This document shows, piece by piece, positions 24,274 through 35,922 of a stretch of DNA of 60,947 nucleotides. Positions within the stretch are counted from its first letter, which is position 1. Each line of letters opens with the position of its first letter. The notes below the pieces were generated by a model. That model had not been told where the DNA came from. It was given only the letters and a program-made list of their open reading frames with translations, and ran no database searches. The DNA is taken from assembly GCA_037447605.1 (NCBI GenBank), contig CM074811.1, forward strand, positions 12,873 through 73,819, read 5' to 3'. Both the position numbers and the translations under genes were made by a program. Source of the DNA: Zygnema circumcarinatum (lineage: Eukaryota > Streptophyta > Zygnematophyceae > Zygnematales > Zygnemataceae).

Positions 24274-27200
24274 TCAGGGGAAGAGCGGCTGCTGCAGAAG
24301 GCCGCAGTCCTCCGGGCAACCGAGCATGAGGTTCATGTTCTGAAGCGCCTGCCCCGATGCCCCCTTCACCAGGTTGTCGATCTGCATTCCCCCTCCATTG
24401 CCAGCGCGGCCTGCCGTTAACAACGAAGCATCTACGCACTTCCTTTGAGACCAGCTGTGCATCGAGCGGTCACAACTATCTAGGCGTCAGGACACACTTC
24501 CGCCTTCAGATTCAACGTGATGCCCTTTCATGCCAAATCAAACTTAAGGTTTTCTCTCGCCTCTAAACAACCCAACTCTTTCCTACAGTGCCCTAGGTAT
24601 CAAATATTGAAATCTATCTAGTCTATTAGTACTTATTTGCCTTTTGCCAACTCCAGAGCATAGTAGTCCCTGGCAGCTCCAACCAAACCACCAACAACAA
24701 ACAACAAACAACCACTTCCGGCACTAAGTAGTGTTTGACCTACCACAGATGTTATGATGGCCCTCCCAGGAATGCGGTCGGGCCACACGTTGACGAGGCA
24801 GTAGTTGGAACCCCTCACATGGCGGGTGTGAGGCACAACTCCCTTAGGCAGAATCTCCACGAACTCTTCCTCCTAAAAAGGCGTGCGATTACCCACAAAG
24901 GGCAGAACCGTCAAGAAGCGCAGTCAAAGCACGCTTTGAAGCTAATGAGAGGGAGCAGATGCTTCAGTATCGAAGCACCAAGCAGCATAGGCACAAATCC
25001 AAGAGCTCAGGAAATGAATTCGCGACTTGCGTAATAATGCATTGAACTGTATCAATGGCAAACGGAAAGATTAGACATGCCAGTATCCCACATTTCCATC
25101 ATCGACATGCTCCTAGGCCAGATACATAATTTGTATCAGCCTAACTCCACTTGAACGAATCAACTGGACGAGCAAACTTACCCTGTAACGAGCTGCCAAA
25201 TGATGGTGCAAATCGTCCACAGTTGTTCCCGCAGTCATCTGCACATATATAGTGGACTGCATGCCTCGGCTCTGCCACACAAAGGGGCAACGTTTTCTGT
25301 TCAATTCGGGATGAGTGTGAACCAAAGGTTGGTACATGTGATGGAACTTGCAGCTCACAGCAGTCGAAGGAGGACCATCCTCAGCTACATTCCCACACAG
25401 CCTTTTCCAAAAACAACCGCCAAGAACAGCTAGAATGAGACAACCGAAAAACACAAGCCTTACTGGCACGTCGCAAAAGACAAGGCAGCATACCATGGGA
25501 ATGAGATGTGGTGTGAAGCTGACAGTGACCTTGGTGCCGGCAAACTCGGACAGGCCCTGCTCAATCTCCGGAACTGCAGAGGCAAAGAGCGAATTATATC
25601 AGGGCAGCCCCAACTTCAAGCGCCCGCAAATGAACGAGAGCACAAACGGCCCCCGTGGCTGCCCGCACATCGCATGGTCTTTCCGGTTGAGCACAAAGGA
25701 CAGCGACTCGTCCAGCTGATACAGCTACGCTGGAAATGGCCGCAACAGGCAGCAAATGCCGTTTTCAATATTTCATATTTCATTTCGTCTTTTTTTCTTC
25801 ACGTAGATTACTATCCTCTTTCAATGTCTCCCAGTAGTCGACATCACCAATCCAAAACTTCCAAAGTTAATACTAACTTACACATTTCCCATGGGCTGTC
25901 TGACAACAACAAAAATGGTTCTCACAATGAACTGCGAGGGTTCTTCTTCGACAGATCAGATGAAACATCTTCTATCTTTTTCTTCAACTGAGGTGCAGGA
26001 GAAGGCATGTGAGAATATTGAATCTCGGAAGAAACATTCTATCGCCGCTTTGTTTTCGAAGTTTGCATTTGTTGCGAAACACTGTTCAATCTTTTTGAAA
26101 TATTAGTGTTCCCTATAAGTCACAACAAGAATACCGCCATTCTCTGTCCTTAATGTGGCATATCTAAAGAAATATTCAGGTAAGGCTCAGACGACAAAAA
26201 TCCTTACCATGGCGGTGATTTGTGATGCCGTAGCTGTGCATGCCTTCCGCAATTTCTGTGTACAGATTTGCTTCCTTCGCTCCGCGCCCTGCCATGCCCC
26301 AAATGAAGAATTGCCCGTTTCAGCCAGCTCTATATACATGAGGACGGCCTCTCGGAACCGCCGCTTAACACTGTTTTCGAACACCCCGAGCTGCACCGCA
26401 CAACGATGGCAGTCAAGGAGTGTTGCTTCACAGCATTGGTTCAAACACTTTGGGCCCACTGCCAGCAACTTATGTGCGTGCAGTTGCAGTTAAGTTCGAG
26501 CACACACATCCGCCCAATCTGCAAAGAGGGGCTCAAGGCAGTCCCCTCCGACCCCTCTGCCTGAGGGCCTTGCGAGGAGAGGGAGGGCGGCACGCACCCG
26601 CACCGCTCACTCCAGATTTCGCATCGATTATGATGCCCTCACATTCAATCAGTTTTTCCTGTGGCAAAAGCACCCCACGAACTCGTCGGTGCACAATGAA
26701 ACGGGACACCTCACACGCTTTTGATAACTCAAGACTTCAACTCGGGAGCATGCAGACAAAATTGTTCTTGTTCGACCAAACGCAGTTCAGCCTTGTTTCA
26801 AGTAGCGCTGTGCGAAACAGAAGCCAATCCATGACGACGACAAGAAATGGTGATTTGAAGTCAACCTGGGTTAACACTCAACACATGAACCCGCTGTCTC
26901 ACTGCATGTATTTTGAATTGAAGATTTTGGCATAGGCTTCTCGAGAGCCAATATATGCAGTTACGTGCGCATACTTCGTTGAGAAGAGCTGTGAAAAAAA
27001 AAAAACTCTTCACACTAGTGCCAGCTGGAATGACGAATTGACTAACTCACCTCCAGAAGAGGAATGAGCGGCAATTGCACAGAGGTGGGATAGCACCCGG
27101 GGTTGGCGACCTGCTTCAAACAAACAATATCAAAAGTCACGGGGTCCTACCTTCAGATCATTCCAGATAAGACATCGCAACAGGCACACAGATCATTTAC

Positions 27201-29987
27201 AATCAGGTTAAGATGCAGAAAGACCCCTGGTGGTATACAAGATTGGAAATCTAGTCCGGTTGAAGGCGGAAAGAGGGGGAGAATCATACAAGTCGGGCAT
27301 CCTTTATCTGCTCCCGATAGATTTCTGTCAGTCCGTACACTGCTTCACTCTGCGAAAGACACCAGAGAAATACTTTGTCACTCCACTGCATGAAGCAGGC
27401 AATGCGATTCCTGCGTCGCCAAAGAAAACCTTTACTAGCTCTATCGCCTGCCTGCTTTAAGTTTCAGAGGCGAATGGTAGTTCTACCAATGAGCAAAGGC
27501 AGCCACGGCGACAGCAGAGACAACACGGAACTAGAACTGGCTACCGACTGACTGACTGGCAAAGCGATTCTGCAACTTCAAGATCACCATCACTCCACTG
27601 CACATAGCATGAGTATTCGAGAAAGGCAACAGCACGTTCATTCCCGAATCACTTGTTCTTCCTAAGCCGGTACTTGTTGGCACAACCCATGAAAAATGGC
27701 TTCAAGCACACCCATTGAGCTGTCCTGCCTAGCCACTAGGGCCCACCTGAAGCTGCGGCGCGCGATGGGCTCCGTGATACCACTCCTCGTACTCCTTCAC
27801 GTCGCGCAGCCTGAAATCCTGCCCGCGTTGAAACCACAGGGAAACAAGCTGCTCGTATGAACATGTCGCAGCCCTTTGTCACCAGGCAATTCCGTCCCAT
27901 TCGCGAGACGGACTGGAAAGGATTGTTGAAACAGAGCTTGTGAGAAAAAAGTATGAGGCGAATTTCCATGCCATGTCACAACACCATTCTCCTTTCCTTA
28001 GACAATGTAATTGCAATAAATGGCAACGCTAAAAAGAAACGACAAAAAATACGATTAAGGCCATCCGTCATAAAGTCCATATGGCTCACTTCCATTGCAC
28101 GACCAATTTCAGAGGCCCTTCATGCACTCGCCAGGTGAGCACCAGAGAGCTCCTCTAAAAAGGCAGCTTCTCCCACATGGGGGCAACCACGCAGGCCAAA
28201 AAGGAAGTGAGCTCCGACTGTACATTGAACATGAAGAGTTTCTGAAAGGAAAATGGAGAGGAGTGACGACTTACCGCTGAGAGATCGACTACTTTCAGGT
28301 GTTTTGGCAACGCTGCAATTATTTCCTGCATATGAACAGGACCAACTGGGACAATGAAACACCAAATCTCAAGCCGGGAATACAATTCTAAGACGGCAGT
28401 GCGAGGTCTGAGTTTCTCCAAGAACCCGCCGTCGCATATCATTAGCACATTGACAAGGAGGGGCCAAGCCTGATCGACCGCTTGAGCGGGCAAGCAGAGC
28501 ACCTGTGTGGTGCCATGTGGCAGGCAGCAGAAGACGGCGTCGACATCAGAAAAATTAGCATCGTCCACGGCGACCATATTGGGAAGCTCCTGAAATAAGT
28601 GACAGGCAGGAAAAAAAAAACGATACTTGGCATTTATTGGACAATCCACTTGAAACACAACGGCAAGGAACTGCCACAGGTGTCACTCTCTTGGCAATTC
28701 CACCATATTGGCTGCATTACTCATCGCAAGAGGCACCCCCATGTAAACACACAACTTTCCACTTTCATTCTCTTTATCCCTCCATTTTGCTCCCGGTTTT
28801 TTGTTCCTTTCCTTCCGCCTCGTCTTGTCTCATATTTCGTGTATTGATATCTGGCAAAGTAAACGAGACTTTGTTATAATGCGGAGTAGACTGCGATCCA
28901 CATCTACAAACCAGTGGCATTGACTTGACAAACTGGAAATACTTACCTTGCTTTCTGCAATAAGATGTGGAAAAACAGTTCCAAGCGATTGTCCAGCCTT
29001 GCGATCAGCGGTCATCAAAGCAATTTGGTAGAAAGGATGAGTAGCCAACAACCGCACTATCTGGAAAAGGAGCAGTAGCCACTGCCAGTTGTCAGGTCGC
29101 AACATAACTGTGAGCCATTAGTCCACCCTTCCCCATTTGCTCCTCTCAAATACATCGAGACTCGGTAGCTCAGTGGAAGCAGCAAAGGAGCATCCAGCAG
29201 CGCCGACCTCCGCGCCCGTGTAGCCGCTTGCGCCAAGAACACCGATGCGCACTGTCTCCCCCAGCCTCAGCTTCGGGTGTTCCGAAGCGCTGGTTGGGCT
29301 GGCCACGGCCATGGAGATGCGTGCCTTCAGCTTCCGTCGCATACAAGGCAATTCAAGAACCGCTCCATTGAAACTGGATTTCCCAACTCCTGATTCAGCC
29401 TGCTCAAAATCCACAAGTGGCACAGTCGTTTATTCAGCTTTTTAAAAAATAAAACAAACACGGGCAGAGTATATTCTAATGCTGATGCTACTCTCCACTT
29501 GCAACCCCCATTCAAATTCTCAATATACAGGAAAAAGGTCTACTTGCTTTTACTGTGGAGAATACTCGGGGAATCGCGACTACTAGCTTTAGATGAAACC
29601 AAAAGAAGCCTGAAATTCCTCTCTTACAAATAGCCCGATAAGTGAATCCAAGTAGCCCAAGTGACATGCTAAAGACCTCTGCATCAATCTCACCTGGTCT
29701 ATGCTACGGTTTAACAGAACATGAAGCGTTGAAGGCGAGAACATGCATGACTAGAAAAAACTATATTCCATTTCATTCGTTCCAGTTACCACTTATACTA
29801 TTCTCATATGAGGATGTGCTGCAGCAGCATGAGAGAATTTCGGACAGGTTGACAAAGTCAACAATAGTGAGGATTCCAAAAGAAGCACAATACATGGAAG
29901 CTTCCACGTGCTTACCTGTCCGTTCCGCGAGCTGTGCAGGCCGCCAGAAAAAAGTCCTGGACGTGCGGCCATGACACGAGCGGCCAT
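24274..29987 (-). CDS. N-acetyl-gamma-glutamyl-phosphate reductase (argC), plastid-targeted
   Basis: Catalyses NADPH-dependent reduction of N-acetylglutamyl phosphate to the semialdehyde, the third step of arginine synthesis, in the plastid. Fourteen exons in phase: 29916-29987, 29208-29399, 28947-29060, 28503-28589, 28275-28325, 27747-27818, 27290-27349, 27051-27110, 26598-26658, 26208-26288, 25494-25573, 25182-25271, 24744-24872 and 24274-24381; 418 residues. About 75 N-terminal residues precede the enzyme and resemble a transit peptide. Visible motifs are the NADP-binding [12 protein letters not shown] (77-88), [32 protein letters not shown] with catalytic Cys222, [33 protein letters not shown] and the terminal [16 protein letters not shown]. 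The frame is open upstream of 29987, but that is the first ATG in it. Confidence 0.95.
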
Positions 29988-30600
29988 GTCCGCCCGGCCC
30001 CCTTCCGCTCCTTCTACGAAATACAGCGGGGAAGAACGAAGCAGCCGTCCAGGCAGCGGTGGGCGTGGCGGTACACAGCGCACAGAGACGAGAGAAGGAT
30101 CAAACGCCACTCACTCCGGCGCTAAGCGGGCGGGCGGGCTGGCGGGCTGGCGGCCAGGAAAGCAGGCTTTCCCCTCCCCTTACTCCCTCCCGGAGGCCCT
30201 CGTCTTCGACGCGGCGGCGCGCCCCGGCGGCTGCGTCGGCGCGTCGGCGGCTGCTTGTCTGTCTGTGCCTGTCGGTGCCTTTCTGCCGGCGAGAGGGAGA
30301 GGGAGGGAGGGAGGGAGGGAGGGCCGTTTGTTTGTTGGGCGGTTGCATTGGAAGTTCCAATCCGTACTATACACCTTGAGGTTCGATACAGAACTGTGTG
30401 TAATACGGTATTATACACTGTATAATACTCAGGTGCTAGTCCCTTGTTGTTGGACGATCCAAACCCCATGCCAGATAGTGCACTCTTATGTGACAACTCG
30501 GGTGTTGGCGTTGATGACGATATTCTTGACCAGCTTCAGCTGAACGACCTCCTCTAACGTTTGTCTCTTCTTGGAAGATGTAACTTAACCTTTTATCTCA
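29988..30600. promoter_or_regulatory. argC upstream region, GC-rich repeats then AT-rich palindromes
   Basis: The part nearest argC has (GGGC)-type, CTGTCTGTC and (GGGA)n repeats (30125-30325). Further upstream, 30355-30435 holds ACGGTATTATACACTGTATAATAC, with short inverted copies of TATAATAC and GTATTATAC. Minus-strand frames here are low-complexity and not credible genes. Confidence 0.4.
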
Positions 30601-30612
30601 TCGTTGGTGGGC
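30601..30612. other. Left flank of hairpin
   Basis: Short spacer before the inverted repeat at 30613-30697; nothing else seen. Confidence 0.3.
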
Positions 30613-30697
30613 TCTTCTACTATTGATAATTACACCATCAATGAGACGAACGATTCACTTGTCTACTTTGGGTGTGACTATTATCAATAGTAGAAGA
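30613..30697. repeat. 85-nt inverted repeat (hairpin)
   Basis: TCTTCTACTATTGATAAT (30613-30630) is followed 49 nt later by its exact reverse complement (30680-30697). The inner bases TACACC and GGTGT extend the stem with a small bulge, leaving a loop of about 35 nt. It could be a MITE relic, a structured RNA or a precursor-miRNA-like fold; nothing distinguishes these. Confidence 0.6.
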
Positions 30698-31689
30698 AGA
30701 AGAAAGGTGTGGCTTTTTTTGTTGTGTGCATAAAGAGTTTGCATCACCAATTTGTTGTTGCTCTTCTCCTCTCATCCTTTTCATGATGCCTTCACCACTG
30801 TAGGTAGCAGCACTACCACATGTCCCATCATCACCGCCCCCCTTGAAACTGCTCTTGTACACCTATTTTTCAATTCAGCTGTTTTGAGACTAGTATAAGT
30901 GTCCTAGAGCTGCCTTACGGCTTGAACCTTCAATTATTATAATCAATCTCTGTCTAACGAGCAAGAAAACGAGGAAAAGACTTTTAAATACATATAAAGT
31001 ACACTGTATTTTTAAATGTGGTATAATATGCACGTATAATAATACGGGGTATTGTACAGGGGAAAACGGGAAAATTTACAGGGGTAATTTACGAGAGAAG
31101 GAAATTTCCAAGAAAGGAAGGCGTTTGATACATACGCATCTATAATTGGAACACGCGCTTGCTCCATCCACCCATCCTCCGGCAGCGCGAGGCGGCCCGA
31201 TCGCGCGCCGGCCCATGGATGCTCTGTCTGTCTGTCTGGCTCTCTCTCTCTGTCTGTCTGTCTGTCTGTCTGTCTGTCGGTCTGTCGGTCTGTCGGTCTG
31301 TCTTCCTGTCTGTATGTTTGTCTGTCTGCCTGCTGTGCACACGCGACCAGATCCGCGCGTGCGTGCGTGCTGCAGCGGAGATGGAAGCTGACGGGGCAGC
31401 CCAGGCCGGGGCCGACTCGGACGGCGGCGCCGCCAGCCGGCCAGCCGGCCAGCCGCCGTGGCACGCGGCCAATGGCGAGGGCGGGCGGGCGGGCGGGCTG
31501 AGGGAGCCGACCGAGGGGCCGGGCCGCCTGGCTCCCTCCGCTCGGGTCCGCTCCGCTCCTGTCCGGTCCGGCCGGTCCGCGCTGGCCTGTCCAGCGCCGA
31601 GGCCGCCGCCGTGGAGGGCGAGGGCGAGGGCGAGGGACCCCGTGGTGCTCCCTCCCTCCCTCCCTCCCCCTCTCCCTCCCTCCCTCCCT
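30698..31689. repeat. Repeat-rich region with (TCTG)n, (GGGC)n and (CCCT)n
   Basis: No gene is recognised. 31207-31325 is mostly (TCTG)n with TCGG variants; 31480-31500 is (GGGC)n; 31655-31689 is (CCCT)n running into the assembly gap. Long frames on both strands here come from the repeats. Confidence 0.7.
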
Positions 31690-31699
31690 NNNNNNNNNN
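31690..31699. other. Assembly gap (10 N)
   Basis: Ten undetermined bases sit inside a (CCCT)n run. The true length of missing sequence is not known from the window. Confidence 0.99.
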
Positions 31700-32633
31700 T
31701 CCCGACGCGACCGCATGGCATGGCACGCGGCTCGTATGTGTATGGACACGCTTGGTGCCATTACTTTGTTGAAGATGAACATGTCTGATGGCCATGCCAC
31801 ACGGTTTAGATGTGGACGCTGCGCAGTTATCTCTCGTTGCTTGCCCCGCATTGCCATGTTCTGATATTTTCATTCCTTTTCAATATGCAAATTTCTTCCG
31901 ACGAGTTAAAATGCAACATAATTAGACAAACCTTCCAAATGGCCATATTTCAGGAGCAGGAGCAGCAGCATTTCAGCCAGCATTCAGTCTCGTGCATCTC
32001 CTCACCATGGCATGGTATCAGTGTCAACCGACGGTCGCGCAAACAGGAACCAACAGACCAGGCGGATTGTACCGATGTCTATTGATTCCGTGCTTTGCCA
32101 GCGTCCTTTATGAGAGGAAGGTGAAATAAGACAGGACAACTAGAAGGAAGGGGCCGTTCCATTTCACTGAAACTCTCCTAACGGATTCCGCAAGCTCCTA
32201 TACACATCAAAAGGAAAAGGAACTTTGATTAAGCCCCTTCCTCTGCATCTATGTCGAACAAAACTAAGAGAGACCGCGCTAGCTAGTCACAGACAACCGA
32301 ACTCGCATCTCCGCGTCTCATCTCCTCAAGCGCTCAATCCTCTGCCCGGCGGTGTACCATGCCACGCTTTCGCCTTAATGCCACGCTTTCGCCTTAATCC
32401 CCTAGAACCACCTTCTTCACCACCTCATGGCCAGGAGTTGTTTCTTCTCCGGGCTGTCTGCAGTACAGACAAAGGCAAATTAATTCAAGGGAATCTCATC
32501 TTAGACATAAGATGCACGGTCAGAGAAGCATTCCTCGTAACTGCAGCCTTGCACTGTCCGGAGGGCATCTGCGACAAATGCAAACATCTGAGCGCTTCAG
32601 CATGTTTGGTCACTTGGAAGGACGGAACAATAC
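31700..32633. other. No recognised gene; expected PDCD4 downstream exons not found
   Basis: This stretch should hold the MA3-domain exons if the fragment at 32634-33064 were a complete PDCD4-like gene. I found no MA3-like sequence in any frame. The plus frame starting at 32225 has no recognisable domain. A 17-bp tandem duplication (ATGCCACGCTTTCGCCTTA type) lies near 32360-32398. Confidence 0.5.
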
Positions 32634-33064
32634 CGTGGGTCAGGAGTCGCGCCTGCGTCCTCGTCATAGTTTGGGTCATTTTCATCGAGCGCGGCAACCA
32701 CAGGCTCGATGAACTCATCACCCGGTCGTCCCCAGACATGTTTGCCTCCGCCACCCTCTGCACGTCATACCCGTTAAGTCGTCAGATAAATCTGGACGTG
32801 CTCCATACAACTAAAGTAGAGTCTCGGGAGCATGTAAAAACGAGGAGACCACACTTTGCTCCCCAACAGTCTTTAACCTTTGGAGAAAGAGAGTGTAACG
32901 GAAGCAGATGGTTGTCTTGGAATATGGCCAGGGCCATATTCGAGGGTCGTGACGGTCGGTCATCATCAGGCCAACGAAGCATCGACAGCGAATAACTGAG
33001 ACTGTCGGATGCAGTGAATAAGGAATTGGTTCACCTTTCTTAGGAGCTCCCCGGATGCCAGTGC
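32634..33064 (-). pseudogene. PDCD4/MA3-protein N-terminal fragment
   Basis: Two exon-like blocks, 33035-33064 and 32634-32757, join as TGIRGAPKK followed by GGGGKHVWGRPGDEF and DENDPNYDEDA. This reproduces the linker before the first MA3 domain in PDCD4 and plant MRF proteins: a basic GLPKKGG run, GKGVWG, then DPNYD. Those proteins inhibit the helicase eIF4A through two or more MA3 domains. No MA3 domain follows on this strand before the gap and repeats. It may be truncated, or its other exons may be lost in the assembly. A possible first exon (MSLRNIRKVHAAV..., 33230-33280) does not join in phase. Confidence 0.5.
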
Positions 33065-33647
33065 CTGCACGTACGGAGACATGAAAGCAAGCAAATGAAT
33101 ATTAGTAGACTTTCATTGCGACTTTTTTGCACCACACGAGCGCAAAACTATCCACAAAGACACAGGTAATCAACAAACTGGTGTTGACTACCTTCATTCA
33201 AGATGAATGTGAGGCCACATGCCAGTTACCTCCTCGCTAGTGACAGCCGCATGCACTTTCCGGATATTTCGCAGAGACATTATGCGACAAGTTAAATACG
33301 GTGGAGCCATGTCCCAAAACCGTGAACGGGAAAGAAAGAAAATGGAACTCAAAATTTTGCAGTAACGTATTCACTGTAAAATGCTATTTCACAAATCTGT
33401 GCGAAGACGTCGTATTCTATTTGACACGGATTATTCACCAGGATGCCTTTCCAGCCGTTCCACGCCCTTCTTCACTAGCACTTGGTGCATGTGCGTCTCT
33501 GCCCGCGACGGATGGTGGTCGGCCATGGCCTGCCTGCCTGCCTGCCGCCGACAGACGAGGCTGCGCCCTACTCCGCTCCGCTCTGCTCTGCTCGAGCGCA
33601 GCGGGCGGGCGGACGGACGGACGCGGGCATGGATGAATTCCGTACGG

Positions 33648-34074
33648 TGGTCGGTGGCTGGCCCATGGATGGATGGGTGGATGGATGGTCGGTGGCTGGC
33701 CCATGGATGGATGGGTGGATGGATGGTCGGTGGCTGGCCCATGGATGGATGGGTGGATGGATGGTCGGTGGCTGGCCCATGGATGGATGGGTGGATGGAT
33801 GGTCGGTGGCTGGCCCATGGATGGATGGGTGGATGGATGGTCGGTGGCTGGCCCATGGATGGATGGGTGGATGGATGGTCGGTGGCTGGCCCATGGATGG
33901 ATGGGTGGATGGATGGTCGGTGGCTGGCCCATGGATGGATGGGTGGATGGATGGTCGGTGGCTGGCCCATGGATGGATGGGTGGATGGATGGTCGGTGGC
34001 TGGCCCATGGATGGATGGGTGGATGGATGGTCGGTGGCTGGCCCATGGATGGATGGGTGGATGGATGGTCGGCG
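33648..34074. repeat. 38-bp minisatellite, about 11 copies
   Basis: The unit is GGTCGGTGGCTGGCCCATGG followed by ATGGATGGGTGGATGGAT, repeated almost without change. Because 38 is not a multiple of three, each frame cycles through all three readings; all six frames stay open across the array. GTGCGTGCGTG and GGTACGGTACGGTACGG (34130-34145) follow it. Confidence 0.95.
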
Positions 34075-35103
34075 ATGTGACCAGGTGACCGTGAGTGCGT
34101 GCGTGCGTGTCACCAGCGCGCGTGTGAAGGTACGGTACGGTACGGCGCATCGCTCCAAGCAGTGCAGCTCCATTGCGCGTGCAATGAGCGCACAGCGAGG
34201 GGGGCAGCGCAGGGGGCGGCGGCTGCCGGGGAATCACCGCTTCGTGCTCACTGACATCGCGGATGATAACTTCATAACTCAATTTTGAAAATAAAGAAAG
34301 CTATACCGTATCTAGTAACTGGTACGTGTCTCCCGCATTGTAACTCATGACTTAACTAAAATGAAGAGTAGTACTTTTGAAACTTCTCATGCAATACGCT
34401 TAGTTTTTTTCAAATTGACAAGCCCTTATAGGGGTTTCGTTTTTTGTTCCGGATTTCGGCGAATTCTGATTTCTGACGCTAAACCGTATCAATTCGCCGT
34501 AATCCGTAAGCACGCAATTTGGATTCCCTAACTGGACGCTAATATTTAAACCCTCAATCCGCATGACAAATGGACAGAAACCAAAAGAATAGAGACACGA
34601 TAGAGAAAGAGGTGCAACAAGAAGCGAGAGGAAGAGGACAAAGGAGAAGAGTGAAGGGCGCGTTGAAACGAGCCAATGAATGGATTCGAATAACTATCAT
34701 TCATACAATTTGTCAATGCCATTTTCAAGTGTTCAGTTTCCGTGGAATTTTCAAAATTTGACTGGCGAAAAATGTCGCCGTGACTCTCGGGTATAGAAAG
34801 TTGTAACGCAAACAATTGACATTAGTGAGATCGTGAGTCAAAGCCAGAATATTCATTTATTTACAACAACATCACAAATTGGCACATCACAAATGCTTCC
34901 AACATAACGACATACAATCTCCAATAGCCTTTCCCAAGCGTTACGTTGGAAGGGACCCAAGGAGGATTTAATTTGGCCGACGCGGTCGTAGTAAAGTGTG
35001 GATTCAAGATTGCAGTTTGTGAAAACTCAGGAGCTTTGAGTCGGACCGGCTTCACGCGGTCATGCGCGTGGCGCATACGGTAGTGCCGCACTGCATGCAC
35101 CCG
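34075..35103. other. No recognised gene
   Basis: AT-rich sequence between the minisatellite and the cyclin A upstream region. A TACGG cluster lies at 34130-34145. Short frames only. Confidence 0.5.
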
Positions 35104-35106
35104 CGG

Positions 35107-35203
<97 letters not shown>

Positions 35204-35268
35204 GGGCGATGGATGGATGTCGAGGCGGGCGCGGCAGGCATGGCATGGCATGGCATGGCATGGCATGG
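35104..35268. repeat. (GGGCAT)n and (GGCAT)n microsatellites
   Basis: About 16 GGGCAT hexamers (35107-35204) are followed by six GGCAT pentamers (35237-35268). They lie about 700 bp upstream of the cyclin A start. The minus-strand Met-Pro frame through the hexamer is an artefact of the repeat. Confidence 0.95.
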
Positions 35269-35485
35269 GAGGCCGCGGTTTGAACCAAAAGTTGGTTTCG
35301 CACATTTGGAAGGCCGCGGGCGGAGGCGGGGGCGGGGGCGGAGGCGCGCCCCTGCAAATCCAAAATGGCGAGTCCCGCCCTCGCCCGGCGAAATCGCCGC
35401 CAGGTGGCACGCGCTGAGAGGCGGGCCGTGTGACGTGGCGCAGCATGGTTGGCCGACCTCGAAAAAAGGTACTGGATGGGACCGG

Positions 35486-35497
35486 TTTGCCGCCAAA
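35486..35497. promoter_or_regulatory. Possible paired E2F site upstream of cyclin A
   Basis: TTTGCCGCCAAA contains two overlapping, opposed matches to the E2F consensus TTTSSCGS. It is about 430 bp before the cyclin A start codon. Cyclin genes are common E2F targets, but one motif match is weak evidence. Confidence 0.3.
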
Positions 35498-35922
35498 AGG
35501 CTTCAGAAAGGCGGAGGGCGACGGCTGGCGCTGCCGCTGCTGCTGCTGCTGCACTCGTATTTCGGCGGGAGGGACCTCCCGCCCTCCTCCCCCCGAAGCT
35601 TAAAGCGCGACGCCCCTGCCGGAGTGCGGCTCTGGCCTTGCCCCGGCTCGGAGCAGACAAGCAGGCAGGCAGCGCCCACTCTGCATCGCCGCCTCCGCGC
35701 CGCTCCTGCTCTACGCTGCTGCTGGTGCTGATGGTGTTGCTGGCGCCGTACCTTGTTGCTTGCGCACCGTGACTACGCAATAGACGTGCAGCTTCTCATT
35801 TTTCATAGTAGGCGCGGCAGTGGAGACAGTTGCTTGGCAGGTGGTAGAGTGGACCTTCCTAAAGGCGGGATTTTGGGAGGTCAAGGACTATCTGGAAGGG
35901 CTTACCCACTTCTGCGGCAGAG

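Noticed and set aside
31012-31857. Minus-strand frame spanning the N gap
   Set aside because: Low-complexity translation of (TCTG)n and GC repeats crossing undetermined bases.
32225-32995. Plus-strand frame of 256 codons
   Set aside because: No domain seen; its 3' half is antisense to the PDCD4-like exon.
33648-34074. CRISPR array
   Set aside because: The 38-bp units are directly adjacent with no spacers; this is a minisatellite in a eukaryotic genome.
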